Assembly (NCBI RefSeq): GCF_003473545.1
Contig: NZ_QUCM01000027.1
Location: forward strand, 1-43,170
Direction: 5' to 3'
Source of the DNA: Clostridium sp. AM22-11AC
GTDB lineage: Bacteria > Bacillota > Clostridia > Lachnospirales > Lachnospiraceae
Length of the DNA stretch: 43,170 bases
Shown: in pieces, positions 24,903 through 34,041 of the stretch
Layout: every line of letters begins with the position of its first letter
Numbering within the stretch: position 1 is the stretch's first letter
Position numbers and translations under genes: made by a program
Notes under the pieces: model-generated
What the model was told of the DNA's origin: nothing
Database searches by the model: none
What the model saw: the letters and a program-made list of their open reading frames with translations, nothing else

Positions 24903-25370
24903 ATGACAAAAAAGGAAAGTTATGAAAGCAGAGTAGAAGCCTATCTTCTTCCACTTATGGAAGAAAACAACTTTGAACTGGTAGATGTAGAGTACGTAAA
25001 AGAGGCTGGTACCTGGTATTTAAGGGCTTATATTGATAAGGAAGGCGGAATTGCCGTAGATGACTGTGAAGTGATCAGCCGCAAGCTCAGCGACTGGTTG
25101 GATAAAGAAGACTTTATCGATGACAGCTATATCCTGGAAGTAAGTTCACCGGGACTGGGACGTCCTTTAAAGAAAGAAAAAGATTATGTACGCAGCATGG
25201 GCCGTGAAGTAGAAGTAAGACTGTACAAGGCGATCGACAGACAGAAGGAATTTACAGGCACATTAAGCGCATATGATGATAAGACAGTGACACTGACCAT
25301 GGAAGATGGAAGTGAGGCTGTATTTGAAAAGGCAGACATCGCACTGATCCGTCTGGCACTTGATTTTTAA
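24903..25370 (+). CDS. rimP: ribosome maturation factor RimP
   Basis: RimP is needed for maturation of the 30S subunit. This 155-residue protein has the two expected domains: an N-terminal alpha/beta domain (YLLPLMEENNFELVDVEYVKE, WYLRAYIDKEGGIAVDDCE, YILEVSSPGLGRPLKKEKD) and a small C-terminal Sm-like beta barrel (about residues 85-155; FTGTLSAYDDKTVTLTMEDG). The ATG follows an AAAGGTGG ribosome binding site. It is the first gene of the translation superoperon, 35 bases before nusA. Confidence 0.95.
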   Translation: MTKKESYESRVEAYLLPLMEENNFELVDVEYVKEAGTWYLRAYIDKEGGIAVDDCEVISRKLSDWLDKEDFIDDSYILEVSSPGLGRPLKKEKDYVRSMGREVEVRLYKAIDRQKEFTGTLSAYDDKTVTLTMEDGSEAVFEKADIALIRLALDF

Positions 25371-25405
25371 CTGTATCATACAGAGAACATGATAGGAGGA
25401 TAAAC

Positions 25406-26584
25406 ATGAATAAGGAACTGTTAGAGGCAATGGAGGTATTGGAAAAAGAGAAAAATATCTCTAAGGATACCATGATAGAGGCAATTGAAAATTCCCTTAT
25501 CACTGCCTGTAAAAACAATTTCGGCAAGGCTGACAATGTAAAAGTTGTTATGAACCGTACAACCGGTGACTTTGCTGTATACGCAGAGAAGACCGTAGTA
25601 GAAGAGGTAGAAGATCCGGTTATGGAGATCAGCCTGGCAGATGCAAGAATGATCAGCGCAAAATACCAGCTTGGTGATACCGTACAGGTTCCTTTAGATT
25701 CCAAGAAATTCGGCCGTATCGCTACCCAGAACGCAAAGAACGTTATCCTTCAGAAGATCCGCGAAGAAGAGCGCAAGGCATTATACAATGATTACTACAC
25801 CATGGAAAAAGACGTTGCTACCGGTATTGTACAGCGTTACCTTGGAAAAAATATCAGTGTTAACCTTGGCAAGTTAGATGCGATCTTAAATGAGAGTGAG
25901 CAGGTAAAGGGTGAGACTTTCCGTCCAAATGAGCGTATCAAAGTTTACATCGTAGAAGTAAAGGATACTACAAAGGGACCTCGTATTTCCGTATCCAGAA
26001 CCCATCCAGACCTTGTAAAGCGTCTGTTTGAAGAGGAAGTATCTGAAGTACATGATGGTACTGTAGAGATCAAGGCCATCGCAAGAGAAGCAGGTTCCAG
26101 AACCAAGATCGCAGTTAAGTCCAATGATCCAAGTGTAGATCCAGTAGGCGCATGTGTAGGCGTAAACGGTGCCAGAGTAAATGCCATCGTAAACGAACTG
26201 CGCGGTGAGAAGATCGATATCATCAACTGGGATGAAAATCCTGCATACCTGATCGAAAACGCATTAAGCCCGGCAAAGGTTATCTGCGTTGTTGCAGACG
26301 AAGAAGCAAGAGAAGCACAGGTCATCGTTCCTGATTATCAGTTATCACTGGCAATCGGTAAAGAGGGACAGAATGCACGTCTTGCAGCAAGACTGACTGG
26401 ATTTAAGATCGATATCAAGAGCGAGACACAGGCAAAGGAAATGGGCCTGTTTGAGCAGATGGGCTTACAGTACGGTGATGCTCCGGCTCCTTCTTATGAG
26501 GAAGAGAATGCAGAAGATGCAGAGCAGGAAGCAACAGAAGAGCCAGCTCAGGATGACTACCAGGAAGAAAACAACGAACAGTAA
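25406..26584 (+). CDS. nusA: transcription termination/antitermination factor NusA
   Basis: NusA binds RNA polymerase and nascent RNA to modulate pausing, termination and rRNA antitermination. The 392-residue protein has the N-terminal polymerase-binding domain (about 1-125), an S1 domain (135-200; [20 protein letters not shown]) and two KH domains (205-345; [20 protein letters not shown] and [20 protein letters not shown]). As in other Firmicutes it lacks the acidic repeats of E. coli NusA, but it ends with a 45-residue glutamate-rich tail. The ribosome binding site is ATAGGAGG. ylxR follows after 33 bases. Confidence 0.97.
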   Translation: MNKELLEAMEVLEKEKNISKDTMIEAIENSLITACKNNFGKADNVKVVMNRTTGDFAVYAEKTVVEEVEDPVMEISLADARMISAKYQLGDTVQVPLDSKKFGRIATQNAKNVILQKIREEERKALYNDYYTMEKDVATGIVQRYLGKNISVNLGKLDAILNESEQVKGETFRPNERIKVYIVEVKDTTKGPRISVSRTHPDLVKRLFEEEVSEVHDGTVEIKAIAREAGSRTKIAVKSNDPSVDPVGACVGVNGARVNAIVNELRGEKIDIINWDENPAYLIENALSPAKVICVVADEEAREAQVIVPDYQLSLAIGKEGQNARLAARLTGFKIDIKSETQAKEMGLFEQMGLQYGDAPAPSYEEENAEDAEQEATEEPAQDDYQEENNEQ

Positions 26585-26617
26585 AAAGGTTTTCCGGAAG
26601 ATGAGGAGTGATCAAAG

Positions 26618-26896
26618 GTGAGTGTAAAGAAGATCCCGCTGAGGCAGTGCATTGGCTGCGGTGAGATGAAAAGTAAAAAAGAAATGATTAGAGTGATCAA
26701 AACAGCCGAAGGTGAGATCTTATTAGATGCTACCGGACGTAAAAACGGCCGGGGTGCTTATCTGTGCCCGTCTATGGAGTGCTTTAAGAAGGCTGTGAAA
26801 GGCAGAGGCCTGGAACGATCCTTTAAAATGGCGATCCCCAGAGAAGTTTATGAGACTCTGGAAAAGGAGATGGAAGAAATTGACAGACAAGAATAA
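26618..26896 (+). CDS. ylxR: YlxR family RNA-binding protein (RNase P modulator RnpM)
   Basis: This 92-residue protein has the YlxR fold with the RQCIGCGEMKSKKEMIRV N-terminus (CxxC pair) and GRGAYLCPSMECFKKAVK. YlxR/RnpM binds RNase P RNA in B. subtilis and modulates tRNA processing. The start is a GTG at 26618 with GAGGAG nine bases before it. Its 3' end overlaps the start of the downstream L7Ae-family gene by about 17 bases. It is conserved between nusA and infB in Firmicutes. Confidence 0.93.
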   Translation: MSVKKIPLRQCIGCGEMKSKKEMIRVIKTAEGEILLDATGRKNGRGAYLCPSMECFKKAVKGRGLERSFKMAIPREVYETLEKEMEEIDRQE

Positions 26897-27215
26897 AGTA
26901 TTTAGTATGATCGGACTGGCGACCAGAGCGAGAAAAGTGGTCAGCGGAGAATTTTCTACAGAGAAATCCGTTAAAAGCGGACGTTCCCATATGGTGATCG
27001 TATCAGAAGAAGCTTCTGATAATACAAAGAAAATGTTTACCAATATGTGTACTCACTATAAAGTTCCCATCTATCTGTTCGGCACAAAAGAGGAACTTGG
27101 GCATGCTATGGGACAGGAATTTCGTGCTTCCCTTTCAGTAGAGGACGCAGGATTTGCCAAGACCCTGGCATCACGGATGAATGTAAATGGAGGTAGTTTG
27201 AATGAGAGTAAGTGA
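26880..27215 (+). CDS. ylxQ: L7Ae/L30e/S12e/Gadd45 family ribosomal protein (YlxQ)
   Basis: This 111-residue protein of the L7Ae/L30e fold is YlxQ in B. subtilis, a probable K-turn RNA-binding protein. Recognisable elements are [38 protein letters not shown] and the [18 protein letters not shown] core. The frame is open from an ATG at 26850, but that has no ribosome binding site. A TTG at 26880, ten bases after AAGGAG (26864-26869), gives the expected N-terminus [11 protein letters not shown]. It overlaps ylxR at its start and infB by 14 bases at its end, indicating tight translational coupling. Confidence 0.88.
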   Translation: MTDKNKVFSMIGLATRARKVVSGEFSTEKSVKSGRSHMVIVSEEASDNTKKMFTNMCTHYKVPIYLFGTKEELGHAMGQEFRASLSVEDAGFAKTLASRMNVNGGSLNESK

Positions 27216-30111
27216 ACTGGCAAATGAACTGGGTAAGACCAGTAAAGAAGTATTAGATATTATTAAACAGAAAGACAGCTCTGCAGCTCTTTTTGCAGCT
27301 TCCAGCGTATCTAAGGACCAGGAAAATATGGTAAGAAATGCTGTTAGCCAGAAGAAAGAGGGAAAGACAGAGCCTGCAAAGAAGAAACTGACAGCTGTAT
27401 TCCGTCCGCAGAACGCACAGCAGCAGATCAAGCGTCCGGTACCAAAGCAGCATCCAAAGCCACAGCAGGCACCTGCTAAGGCAGAAGAGACCAAACCGGT
27501 ACAGGCGGCAGAAGTAAAGCCACAGGTACAGGAAGCATCTGCTCCGGCAGCAGAGAGCAGACCTGCACAGGCTGAAAGAGGAGATTTCCAGGGCAGAAGC
27601 CAGAACGGCTACCAGGGAAGAGATAACCGCGGTGAGAGACCACAGGGCGGTTATCAGAACCGTGATGGAAGAAACGGCAGCTACCAGGGAAGAGACAATA
27701 ACCGTGGTGAGAGACCACAGGGCGGCTATCAGAACCGTGATGGAAGAAACGGCGGCTACCAGGGAAGAGATAATAACCGTGGAGACAGACCACAGGGCGG
27801 CTACCAGAATCGTGATGGAAGAAACGGCGGCTATCAGGGAAGAGATAACCGTGGTGAGAGACCACAGGGCGGTTATCAGAACCGTGACGGCAGACCACAG
27901 GGCGGCGGCTATCAGAACCGTGGAGACAGACCACAGGGTGGCTTCCAGAACCGTGGGGACAGACCACAGGGGGTTGGCTATCAGAACCGTGGAGACAGAC
28001 CACAGGGCGGCTATCAGAACCGCGATGGCAGACCACAGGGCGGTTTCCAGAACCGTGACAGAAATCAGGGCGGCTTTGGCTCCCGTTTCGGAGAAGATAA
28101 GGATAAGGACAATACAAGCAGAAATGGCAGCAGAGACAACCGCCGTTCATCTGGAAACAGAGACAACCGTTCATCTGCTTTTGATACCCCGATCCAGACC
28201 AAGCCAAGCAGCACCCGTCAGGCAAACAAGAACGCTCATAAGAATGACCGTTTTGACAAGAGAGACAGAGAAGAAGACGGAAAGAAGAAAGCACCAAAGA
28301 CAGGAAAGGGAGCTTTCATCATGCCACAGCCTAAGAAAGAAGAGGCTAAGGTTGAGGAGGTTAAGACCATTACCCTTCCAGAGCGCTTAACTATTAAGGA
28401 ACTGGCTGATAAGATGAAGCTGCAGCCATCCGTTATCGTTAAGAAGCTGTTCTTAAAGGGACAGATGGTTACCTTAAACCAGGAGATCGACTACGATCAG
28501 GCAGAAGAGATCGCAATGGAATTTGACGTTCTCTGCGAGCAGGAAGAAAAGGTAGACGTAATTGCTGAACTTCTGAAAGAAGAGGACGAAAACGAGGCAG
28601 ATATGGTTTCCAGACCTCCTGTAGTCTGCGTAATGGGTCACGTTGACCATGGTAAAACATCCCTTCTGGATGCCATCCGTCAGACTAACGTAACTGCAAG
28701 AGAGGCAGGCGGTATCACCCAGCACATCGGTGCTTCTGTTATTGAGATTAACGGCAGAAAGATCACTTTCCTTGATACACCTGGACATGAGGCATTTACA
28801 GCTATGCGTATGAGAGGTGCCCAGTCTACTGATATCGCTATCCTGGTAGTAGCAGCAGACGACGGCGTTATGCCACAGACTGTTGAGGCGATCAACCATG
28901 CAAAGGCAGCTGGCGTAGAGATCATCGTTGCTATCAACAAGATCGATAAGCCAAGTGCAAACATTGACAAAGTAAAACAGGAATTGGCTGAATATGAGCT
29001 GATCCCGGAAGACTGGGGCGGCAGCACTATTTTCGTTCCTGTATCCGCACATACAAAAGAGGGTATCACAGACCTTCTGGAAATGGTACTTTTAACAGCA
29101 GATGTTCTTGAATTAAAGGCAAATCCAAACCGTAAGGGCCGTGGACTTGTGATCGAGGCTGAGCTGGATAAGGGCAAAGGACCTGTTGCAACTGTACTGG
29201 TACAGAAAGGTACCTTAAGAGTAGGTGACACCATTGCTGCAGGTGCATGCTATGGTAAGATCCGTGCTATGATGGATGATAAGGGCCGCAGAGTAAAAGA
29301 GGCTGGTCCATCCACTCCTGTAGAGATCTTAGGTTTAAATGATGTTCCACAGGCTGGTGAGGTATTCGTAGCAACTGAGAACGAGAAAGAAGCAAGAAGC
29401 TTTGCAGAAACCTTCATTTCTGAGAGCAAGAACAAGCTTCTGGAAGATACTAAGGCAAAACTGTCTCTGGATGATCTGTTCAGCCAGATCAAGGCAGGAA
29501 ATGTAAAGGAACTTCCTCTGATCATCAAGGCAGACGTTCAGGGTTCTGTAGAAGCAGTAAAGCAGAGCCTGACCAAGCTGTCTAATGAAGAGGTAGTAGT
29601 AAAGGTAATCCACGGCGGCGTTGGTGCTATCAATGAGTCTGACGTTTCCCTGGCTTCTGCTTCCAATGCCATCATCATTGGTTTCAATGTACGTCCTGAT
29701 GCAACTGCAAAATCCATTGCAGAGCGTGAGAAAGTAGATGTACGTCTGTACAAGGTCATCTACCAGGCCATCGAAGATGTAGAAGCTGCTATGAAGGGTA
29801 TGCTGGATCCTGTATTCGAGGAGAAGGTGATCGGTCATGCAGTGATCCGTCAGCTGTTCAAGGCTTCCGGTGTTGGCACCATCGCGGGTTCCTATGTACT
29901 GGATGGCAAGTTCCAGAGAGGCTGCAGCTGCCGTATTACAAGAGAAGGCGAGCAGATCTACGATGGACCTTTAGCTTCCTTAAAGCGTTTCAAGGACGAT
30001 GTAAAGGAAGTTGCTGCAGGATATGAGTGTGGTCTTGTATTCGAGAAGTTCAATGATCTTCAGGAAGATGACCAGATCGAAGCTTATATGATGGTAGAGG
30101 TTCCTAGATAG
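27202..30111 (+). CDS. infB: translation initiation factor IF-2
   Basis: IF-2 is the GTPase that places fMet-tRNA on the 30S subunit and promotes subunit joining. The 969-residue protein has an N-terminal IF2_N domain (1-52), a long disordered region (about 53-385) carrying glycine-, arginine- and asparagine-rich repeats, and a second IF2_N domain (about 390-450; [20 protein letters not shown]). The G domain has [16 protein letters not shown] (about 477-492), [31 protein letters not shown] and VPVSAHT. Domains II, III and the C-terminal fMet-tRNA-binding domain end in [20 protein letters not shown]. The ATG follows GGAGG and overlaps ylxQ. The repeat-rich N-terminal extension is the notable feature. 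Confidence 0.97.
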   Translation: MRVSELANELGKTSKEVLDIIKQKDSSAALFAASSVSKDQENMVRNAVSQKKEGKTEPAKKKLTAVFRPQNAQQQIKRPVPKQHPKPQQAPAKAEETKPVQAAEVKPQVQEASAPAAESRPAQAERGDFQGRSQNGYQGRDNRGERPQGGYQNRDGRNGSYQGRDNNRGERPQGGYQNRDGRNGGYQGRDNNRGDRPQGGYQNRDGRNGGYQGRDNRGERPQGGYQNRDGRPQGGGYQNRGDRPQGGFQNRGDRPQGVGYQNRGDRPQGGYQNRDGRPQGGFQNRDRNQGGFGSRFGEDKDKDNTSRNGSRDNRRSSGNRDNRSSAFDTPIQTKPSSTRQANKNAHKNDRFDKRDREEDGKKKAPKTGKGAFIMPQPKKEEAKVEEVKTITLPERLTIKELADKMKLQPSVIVKKLFLKGQMVTLNQEIDYDQAEEIAMEFDVLCEQEEKVDVIAELLKEEDENEADMVSRPPVVCVMGHVDHGKTSLLDAIRQTNVTAREAGGITQHIGASVIEINGRKITFLDTPGHEAFTAMRMRGAQSTDIAILVVAADDGVMPQTVEAINHAKAAGVEIIVAINKIDKPSANIDKVKQELAEYELIPEDWGGSTIFVPVSAHTKEGITDLLEMVLLTADVLELKANPNRKGRGLVIEAELDKGKGPVATVLVQKGTLRVGDTIAAGACYGKIRAMMDDKGRRVKEAGPSTPVEILGLNDVPQAGEVFVATENEKEARSFAETFISESKNKLLEDTKAKLSLDDLFSQIKAGNVKELPLIIKADVQGSVEAVKQSLTKLSNEEVVVKVIHGGVGAINESDVSLASASNAIIIGFNVRPDATAKSIAEREKVDVRLYKVIYQAIEDVEAAMKGMLDPVFEEKVIGHAVIRQLFKASGVGTIAGSYVLDGKFQRGCSCRITREGEQIYDGPLASLKRFKDDVKEVAAGYECGLVFEKFNDLQEDDQIEAYMMVEVPR
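27583..28090 (+). repeat. in-frame tandem repeats coding the RGG-like tract of IF-2
   Basis: About 170 residues consist of 24-25-residue units ([15 protein letters not shown] plus [10 protein letters not shown], about four copies). These pass into shorter 11-residue units ([11 protein letters not shown] / [11 protein letters not shown], about five copies). The DNA copies are near-identical, with few synonymous changes, implying recent expansion or homogenisation. Gly, Arg, Asn, Gln, Tyr and Asp dominate. Confidence 0.9.
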
Positions 30112-30157
30112 TCTGCTGTATAGAATATAGTTTCGTTTTTGAAAGAAAGGGATCATA

Positions 30158-30541
30158 ATGCGTAAAAACAGCATTAAAAATACAAGGATCAATATGGAGG
30201 TCCAGAGGGAATTAAGTCAGATCATCCGTTCTGAGATCAAAGACCCGAGGATCCATCCGCTGACCAGTGTTGTAGCCGTAGAGGTAACTCCGGACTTAAA
30301 ATACTGCAAGGCATATATCAGTGTGTTAGGTGATGAAGAAGCCGGCAAGGCAACCATCGAAGGACTGCGCAGCGCAGCTTCCTTCGTGCGCCGGGAACTG
30401 GCTCACAGAGTCAATTTACGTAACACTCCTGAAATTAAATTTATACTGGATCAGTCTATTGAATATGGCGTAAACATGTCAAAACTGATCGATGAAGTGA
30501 CAAAAGATCTTCATGATGATGAGGAGGAGGGACTGGAATGA
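30158..30541 (+). CDS. rbfA: 30S ribosome-binding factor A
   Basis: RbfA is a small KH-fold factor for late 30S maturation. The 127-residue protein begins RKNSIKNTRINMEVQRELSQ and contains IRSEIKDPRIHPLTSVVAVE and the conserved YCKAYISVLGDEE and LRNTPEIKFILDQSIEYG motifs. The ribosome binding site is AAAGAAAGGG. It overlaps nrnA by four bases (ATGA), so translation is coupled. Confidence 0.95.
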   Translation: MRKNSIKNTRINMEVQRELSQIIRSEIKDPRIHPLTSVVAVEVTPDLKYCKAYISVLGDEEAGKATIEGLRSAASFVRRELAHRVNLRNTPEIKFILDQSIEYGVNMSKLIDEVTKDLHDDEEEGLE

Positions 30542-31506
30542 CGGTTCTTGAACAGGCGTTAGAAGGAACAAAGTCTGTAGCGATTTTGGGCCATGTAAGA
30601 CCGGATGGCGATTGCCTCGGCTCTACTCTGGGTCTGTATAATTATCTTCTTGCTTCCTATCCGGATATACAGGCAGCTGTATATCTGGAGGAAGCTTCCT
30701 CAAAATTTGCCTATTTAAAGGGCTATGATGAGATCCACCATGAAACAGATGACAAAGAATATGAGCTTTGCATCTGCCTTGACAGCAGTGATGAAGAACG
30801 TCTGGGGGATTTTAACGTGTATCTGAAGCGGGCGAAAAAAAGCCTTTGCATCGATCATCACGTAACCAACACACGTTACTGCCAGGTCAATTTAGTGGCA
30901 GCTGATGCAAGTTCTGCCAGCGAAGTCCTTTTTGAACAGTTAAATCCGGATAACGTGGATAAAAATGTGGCAGAATGCCTGTATACAGGGATCGTACATG
31001 ATACCGGTGTGTTCAAGTATTCCTGCACTTCTGCAAAGACGATGGAGATTGCCGGTTTCCTGATGGGAAAAGGCGTTGACTTTGGAAGCATCATTGACAA
31101 CAGCTTCTACAAAAAGACTTATGTGCAGAACCAGATCATGGGAAGAGCGCTTCTTGAAAGCATTACCTTCCTTGATGGAAAGGCCATTTTCAGTGCCCTG
31201 CGCCAGTCTGATCTGGACTTTTACGGTGTGACCGGAAAAGACCTTGACGGTATCATCGACCAGCTGCGTCTTACAGAGGGAGTGGAGGTTGCTATTTTCC
31301 TGTATGAGACAGGACCTCAGCAGTATAAGGTAAGTCTGCGTTCCCAGAAAATCGTAGATGTAAGCCAGGTAGCGTTCTATTTTGGCGGCGGCGGTCATGT
31401 GCGTGCAGCAGGCTGTACCATGTCCGGAAGTATTCATGATGTGATCAATAATCTGTCCCTTCACATTGCCAAGCAGTTAGATGCTGCGGCAGCCGGGGAG
31501 GTTTAA
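30538..31506 (+). CDS. nrnA: DHH family phosphoesterase (NrnA-like, oligoRNase/pAp phosphatase)
   Basis: NrnA degrades very short RNAs and dephosphorylates pAp. The 322-residue protein shows the DHH motifs: GHVRPDGDCLGSTLGLYNY (metal-binding Asp pair; the His-Asp order is typical of NrnA), CLDSSDEERLGDF, SLCIDHHVTNTRY (DHH signature, about residue 105) and the C-terminal DHHA1 domain with FGGGGHVRAAGCTM. It sits in the usual place between rbfA and truB. Its stop codon directly abuts the truB ATG. Confidence 0.93.
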   Translation: MTVLEQALEGTKSVAILGHVRPDGDCLGSTLGLYNYLLASYPDIQAAVYLEEASSKFAYLKGYDEIHHETDDKEYELCICLDSSDEERLGDFNVYLKRAKKSLCIDHHVTNTRYCQVNLVAADASSASEVLFEQLNPDNVDKNVAECLYTGIVHDTGVFKYSCTSAKTMEIAGFLMGKGVDFGSIIDNSFYKKTYVQNQIMGRALLESITFLDGKAIFSALRQSDLDFYGVTGKDLDGIIDQLRLTEGVEVAIFLYETGPQQYKVSLRSQKIVDVSQVAFYFGGGGHVRAAGCTMSGSIHDVINNLSLHIAKQLDAAAAGEV

Positions 31507-32445
31507 ATGTATCACGGAATCATTAATGTGTATAAAGAGCCGGGCTATACATCCCATGATGTTGTAGCCCGGCTTCGAGGGATTTTAAGACAGAAAAAGA
31601 TCGGCCATACGGGAACCCTTGATCCGGCGGCCAAGGGCGTCCTTCCGGTGTGTCTGGGAAATGGGACAAGGCTTTGTGACATGCTTACAGACCGGTCCAA
31701 AACCTATGAGGCAGTGCTTCTTTTAGGACAGACTACGGACACCCAGGATACCACAGGAACGGTGCTTACGGAAGATCATGAAAAGGCGTTAGAACTGGAT
31801 GAAGAACAGGTGCGCCAGGTGATCCTGGATTTTAAGGGAGATTATGACCAGATCCCTCCTATGTACTCTGCTTTAAAAGTAGATGGAAAGAAGCTTTGCG
31901 ACCTTGCAAGAGCAGGAAAAGAAGTAGAGCGCAAGGCAAGAAGAGTACAGATCTTAGATATTTCTGTTGAAAAAATAGAACTGCCAAGAGTCTGGATGAC
32001 AGTCAGCTGTTCCAAAGGAACCTACATAAGAACTCTCTGTGAAGATATTGGAGCTAAATTAGGAGTCGGGGGCTGCATGGAGTCTCTCCTGCGTACCCGT
32101 GTAGACCGTTTTCAGGTAAAAGACAGTTTGAAACTGGATGAGATCGAAGTTTTAAGAGATGAAGGAAAAGTAGGAGAATATATCTGTTCTCTGGAAGAAG
32201 CCTTAGAAGGTTATCTGCCTGTATACACAACAGCAGAAGGGGACAAGGCTTTGAAAAATGGAAATCCCTGCTTTAAACAGCAGTTAGACCTGGAAAAAAG
32301 TACATCTTTAGAAGAAAGAAAAAGCGGAGACAGATACCGTATGTACAACAGCCAGGGGATCTTTATGGGTGTATATGAATACCAGGAAGAAAAACACTGG
32401 TGGAAACCATGGAAAATGTTCATGCCGGATGGAGAAGGAAACTGA
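31507..32445 (+). CDS. truB: tRNA pseudouridine(55) synthase TruB
   Basis: TruB makes the universal pseudouridine 55 in the tRNA T-loop. The 312-residue protein begins GIINVYKEPGYTSHDVVARL and has the catalytic Asp in GHTGTLDPAAKGVLPVCLG (about residue 40), followed by DQIPPMYSALKVDGKKL and the CSKGTYIRTLCEDIG motif. It starts right after the nrnA stop with the GGGGAGG ribosome binding site inside nrnA. The stop TGA overlaps the ribF ATG by one base. Confidence 0.96.
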   Translation: MYHGIINVYKEPGYTSHDVVARLRGILRQKKIGHTGTLDPAAKGVLPVCLGNGTRLCDMLTDRSKTYEAVLLLGQTTDTQDTTGTVLTEDHEKALELDEEQVRQVILDFKGDYDQIPPMYSALKVDGKKLCDLARAGKEVERKARRVQILDISVEKIELPRVWMTVSCSKGTYIRTLCEDIGAKLGVGGCMESLLRTRVDRFQVKDSLKLDEIEVLRDEGKVGEYICSLEEALEGYLPVYTTAEGDKALKNGNPCFKQQLDLEKSTSLEERKSGDRYRMYNSQGIFMGVYEYQEEKHWWKPWKMFMPDGEGN

Positions 32446-33398
32446 TGAAATATATAGCAGATACAGTGGATTTTCAGCTGGAAGAGCCCACTGTGGTAAC
32501 TCTTGGAAAATTTGACGGAAGACACAGAGGACATCAGAAGCTTCTGCATACAATGGAAGAACTGAAAGAAACACTGGGCTATGCAACTGCTATTTTTACC
32601 TTCAGCACAGCCCCATTAAGCCTTGTTACAGGTGAAGCTGCCACTGTGATCACAACCAGTGAAGAACGACGTCATAATATGGAAAAAATGGGGATCGATT
32701 ACCTGGTGGAGTATCCTTTTACAGATGATGTGCGTAAAATGGACCCTTCTGTATTTGTAAAGGATATCTTGGTAAAACGGATGCGGGCAAAAGCCATGGT
32801 AGTGGGGCCGGACTGCAGTTTTGGCTACAAAGGCGCCGGAAATGTAGAACTTCTCAGATCTTTAAGCAAAGAGCTGGGATTTGAACTTTATGTGATCCAA
32901 AAAGAAAAAGATCACAGAAGAGACATCAGCAGCACCTATATCCGGGAAGAACTTTCCCTGGGAAATGTGGCAAAAGCAAATGAATTGTTAGGAGAACCAT
33001 ATGCCATCCACGGCATTGTAGTCCACGGCAACCATATCGGAGGACCGAGACTGGGCTTTCCAACAGCCAATATCATCCCGCCGGCAAACAAACGTCTGCC
33101 CAAATTCGGGGTCTATGTATCCAGAGTCCTTGCACAGGGAAAATATTATAAGGGAGTTACTAATATCGGCAGGAAACCTACGATCCATGGGGATAATCCG
33201 GTAGGCGTAGAGACATTTATCTTTGATTTTGACGGAGACATTTACGGAAAAATGATCGAGGTCCAGCTTTTGGAGTTTGACAGGGGAGAACAGAAATTTG
33301 CTTCTTTAGAAGAGTTAAAAGAACGGATCGAAAAAGACAAAGAATTTGCTCTTAAGTATTTTGCGGAAAATCCCCTTTACAACCCGGTTAAAATATGA
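32445..33398 (+). CDS. ribF: bifunctional riboflavin kinase / FAD synthetase
   Basis: RibF converts riboflavin to FMN and then FAD. The N-terminal FAD synthetase domain starts VVTLGKFDGRHRGHQKLL (nucleotide-binding HxGH-type motif; most homologues read GNFDGVHxGH, so KFDGRHRGH is a mild variant) and includes VVGPDCSFGYKGAGN and SSTYIREEL. The C-terminal kinase domain has IVVHGNHIGGPRLGFPTANI and GVTNIGRKPT. The frame is open from 32400, but the ATG at 32445 has a GGAGAAGG ribosome binding site and overlaps the truB stop (TGATG), giving 317 residues. It is the last tightly coupled gene before rpsO. Confidence 0.95.
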   Translation: MKYIADTVDFQLEEPTVVTLGKFDGRHRGHQKLLHTMEELKETLGYATAIFTFSTAPLSLVTGEAATVITTSEERRHNMEKMGIDYLVEYPFTDDVRKMDPSVFVKDILVKRMRAKAMVVGPDCSFGYKGAGNVELLRSLSKELGFELYVIQKEKDHRRDISSTYIREELSLGNVAKANELLGEPYAIHGIVVHGNHIGGPRLGFPTANIIPPANKRLPKFGVYVSRVLAQGKYYKGVTNIGRKPTIHGDNPVGVETFIFDFDGDIYGKMIEVQLLEFDRGEQKFASLEELKERIEKDKEFALKYFAENPLYNPVKI

Positions 33399-33433
33399 TA
33401 CAGTAACCAAGTATAAAAGAACGCCGAAGCCCC

Positions 33434-33459
33434 GTTGCCTGGTGACTCCAGCCGGCAGC
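33434..33459 (+). promoter_or_regulatory. candidate rpsO leader hairpin
   Basis: GTTGCC (33434-33439) pairs with GGCAGC (33454-33459), allowing one G-U, and an inner CTGG/CCAG stem surrounds TGACT. It lies 45 bases upstream of the rpsO ATG. Firmicute rpsO leaders are known S15-binding autoregulatory RNAs; assignment here is inference. Confidence 0.45.
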
Positions 33460-33503
33460 CTGGTTTAAGGTGAGAAAATTAAATTATTTTAGGAGGAATT
33501 ACC

Positions 33504-33770
33504 ATGATTTCTAAGGAAAAGAAAGCAGAGATTATCGCACAGTACGGACGTAAGGCAGGAGATACCGGTTCACCAGAAGTTCAGATCGCTATTCTGACAG
33601 AGAGAATTGCTGAACTGACCGCTCATCTTCAGCAGAATCCAAAGGATCATCACTCCAGAAGAGGACTTCTGATGATGGTTGGACACAGAAGAGGACTTCT
33701 TGATTACCTGAAGAAGACCGATCTGGAAGGCTACCGTGCTCTGATCGAAAAGCTGGGAATCAGAAAGTAA
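33504..33770 (+). CDS. rpsO: 30S ribosomal protein S15
   Basis: S15 binds the central domain of 16S rRNA and nucleates platform assembly. The 88-residue protein is full length: [39 protein letters not shown] and [14 protein letters not shown] are all canonical. The ribosome binding site TTTTAGGAGG is strong. A 105-base gap from ribF holds a candidate regulatory hairpin, and a 271-base structured gap separates it from pnp. Confidence 0.98.
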   Translation: MISKEKKAEIIAQYGRKAGDTGSPEVQIAILTERIAELTAHLQQNPKDHHSRRGLLMMVGHRRGLLDYLKKTDLEGYRALIEKLGIRK

Positions 33771-33775
33771 TTATC

Positions 33776-34008
33776 ATGAAAGTGTTGCCGGGCGGCTATG
33801 TGGATTGCGTGCTTGTACGCAAGGCCGCATAGACATTTGGCAGCGGGCTTTCATTCATGTTAGGGTGGAGTTTACTCCACCCTATATTTGCATGAAGACA
33901 GGTGCAAAAGGAACACTCCGGGACCGCTGATGTGTCCCAAACAGATCGTTTGGGATAGATCAGTAGTTTCGGCGTCTTTTGCCCTGTAAAAAACTTGTAT
34001 ATTTACAG
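33776..34008 (+). promoter_or_regulatory. structured rpsO-pnp intergenic RNA (stacked hairpins)
   Basis: Four stems are visible. Hairpin A: ATGAAAG/CTTTCAT (33776-33782 with 33848-33854), TGCC/GGCA, CTATGTGG/CCGCATAG (33796-33803 with 33825-33832) and TTGCGT/ACGCAA form one long interrupted stem. Hairpin B: AGGGTGGAGT/ACTCCACCCT (33862-33871 with 33874-33883) has only a two-base gap and is followed by ATATTT, so it may act as a terminator. Hairpin C: GCAAAAG/CTTTTGC, CTGAT/ATCAG and TCCCAAAC/GTTTGGGA span 33904-33982. A smaller stem CTGTAAA/TTTACAG (33984-34008) follows. In E. coli a long hairpin between rpsO and pnp is cut by RNase III and mediates PNPase autocontrol. The parallel is inference. 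Confidence 0.6.
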
Positions 34009-34041
34009 AACGTTACATTAAAAGAGAAAAGGAGACACCCC

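Noticed and set aside
27583..28090. Regular repeats considered as a CRISPR array
   Set aside because: The repeats are contiguous and in frame inside infB, with no unique spacers and no cas genes.
27476..28297. 273-residue minus-strand frame opposite infB, and a 252-residue plus-strand frame in another phase
   Set aside because: Both are shadows of the repetitive IF-2 coding DNA. Their composition is a frame-shifted copy of the repeats and they lack translation signals.
30876..31464. Minus-strand frames of 74 and 174 residues opposite nrnA
   Set aside because: They lie entirely within a well-supported DHH phosphoesterase gene and have no ribosome binding site or recognisable product.
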